The position numbers and the translations under genes are program-made. Below, piece by piece: positions 63,241-64,000 of a stretch of DNA of 64,000 nucleotides. This DNA comes from Symbiodinium natans (Eukaryota; Sar; Dinophyceae; Suessiales; Symbiodiniaceae), in assembly GCA_905221605.1 (NCBI GenBank), contig CAJNDS010000526.1:54860-118859 (forward strand). The letters are read 5' to 3'. Position 1 is the first letter of the stretch; every line of letters starts with the position of its first letter. The notes under the pieces were generated by a model. The model saw nothing but the letters and a program-made list of their open reading frames with translations, did not search any database and was not told the DNA's origin.

Positions 63241-63680
63241 TAAGCTAAGCGGAGACACAGTGCAACGGCCCTTTGCACCGATTCCCCACTCCCAGGCCTG
63301 CAGATGGCATCAGTCCACGCTTTCCGCAAAGTCCAGTCGGCCGCGGAAAAACGCGAAGTTGCACGTGGCTTGGCCAATCTTGGCCAACTGGCAACGGGCT
63401 CTCATGTCCCAGCAGCTTCCGAGCCGAGGTGTGCTCCACGCCTGGCGCGAGCTTCGGATCATCAGCGCTGAGGTTCAGAGGGACTTTGGGCCCTTCTTTT
63501 TTTGCAGTTGTGTTGGGAAGCAATGGGCTTGTGGCTTGGTGGGTGTCAGGTAGCAGATGGCATCGCAGCCACACTCCGGACGCTGGGGGGCGAGGCATTG
63601 GAAGCCACTGATGCGTAGACTTTGCCTACTTCAAACTTTGAGACCTAGGCTCAGTTTTGGCACGAGGCATGAATTAATGG
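63241..63680. other. Open frames without resolvable structure
   Basis: Two plus frames look locally protein-like (MASVHAFRKVQSAAEKREVA at about 63304; LHAWRELRIISAEVQ at about 63440), suggesting exons separated by an unseen small intron. Confidence 0.3.
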
Positions 63681-63689
63681 CGACTTTGG

Positions 63690-63703
63690 TGTGTGTGTGT
63701 GTG

Positions 63704-63750
<47 letters not shown>

Positions 63751-63752
63751 CG

Positions 63753-63814
<62 letters not shown>

Positions 63815-63862
63815 GTGTCTGTGTCTGTGTCTGTGTGTGTGTGTGTGTCTCTGTGTGCGTGT

Positions 63863-63897
<35 letters not shown>

Positions 63898-64000
63898 TGT
63901 GGGTGTGGGTGTGTGCGTGTGTGCGTGTGCGCGTGTGCGCGTGTGCGCGTGTGCGCGTGTGCGCGTGTGCGCGTGTGCGCGTGTGCGCGTGTGCGCGTGT
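63690..64000. repeat. Compound microsatellite (GT, CTGT, CT, GTGCGC)
   Basis: In order: (GT)n, (CTGT)n of about 20 units, (CT)n, (GT)n with GTGTCT variants, then (GTGTGC GC)n to the window end. The array continues beyond the window. Confidence 0.97.

Overview
The window looks like nuclear DNA of a dinoflagellate (Symbiodiniaceae or a relative). This is inferred from four things read in the sequence. Reconstructed introns nearly all end AG|G and begin GT, GC or GA. TTTAGGG telomere-type repeats are scattered internally on both strands. There are remnants of the pol-type retroelements common in dinoflagellate genomes. Genes are split into many short exons, so long open frames here are mostly chance. 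No prokaryotic gene organisation is present.

Layout. 0-22.1 kb is a mosaic of short exon-like patches separated by about 27 TTTAGGG/CCCTAAA arrays. It holds one compact secreted cysteine-rich protein gene (2993-3415), five copies of a MITE-like element between 7.8 and 16.9 kb, a second terminal-inverted-repeat element (5205-5535), several unrecognised exons, and the 3' end of a four-exon gene (21219-21989) whose introns carry telomeric arrays. 22.1-26.6 kb has little that can be recognised apart from a possible acylated small protein (22915-23089). 26.8-31.4 kb is GC-rich and consists of decayed retroelement coding sequence of two families, with repeated copies of one C-terminal module. 31.5-32.7 kb is minisatellite and palindromic repeat DNA. 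36.2-38.1 kb and 40.8-43.6 kb hold two PARP-type ADP-ribosyltransferase genes in tandem on the + strand, each with a visible His-Tyr-Glu catalytic triad; the second has telomeric arrays in its introns. 48.7-61.7 kb holds 3' ends of several unrecognised + strand genes. One of them has a 2.2 kb intron filled by a 68-bp satellite. The window ends in a cascade of simple repeats.

Main message. The telomere-like arrays are not chromosome ends. In four cases they sit inside introns bounded by exons that join in frame, and in four other places an exon-like frame ends in CAG directly followed by GGTTTAGGG. Because TTTAGGG contains both GT and AG, such arrays could supply their own splice signals. All genes that could be joined across introns read on the + strand, which fits the unidirectional gene blocks of dinoflagellates. 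Where neither strand is mentioned below, I found no frame with convincing splice sites.
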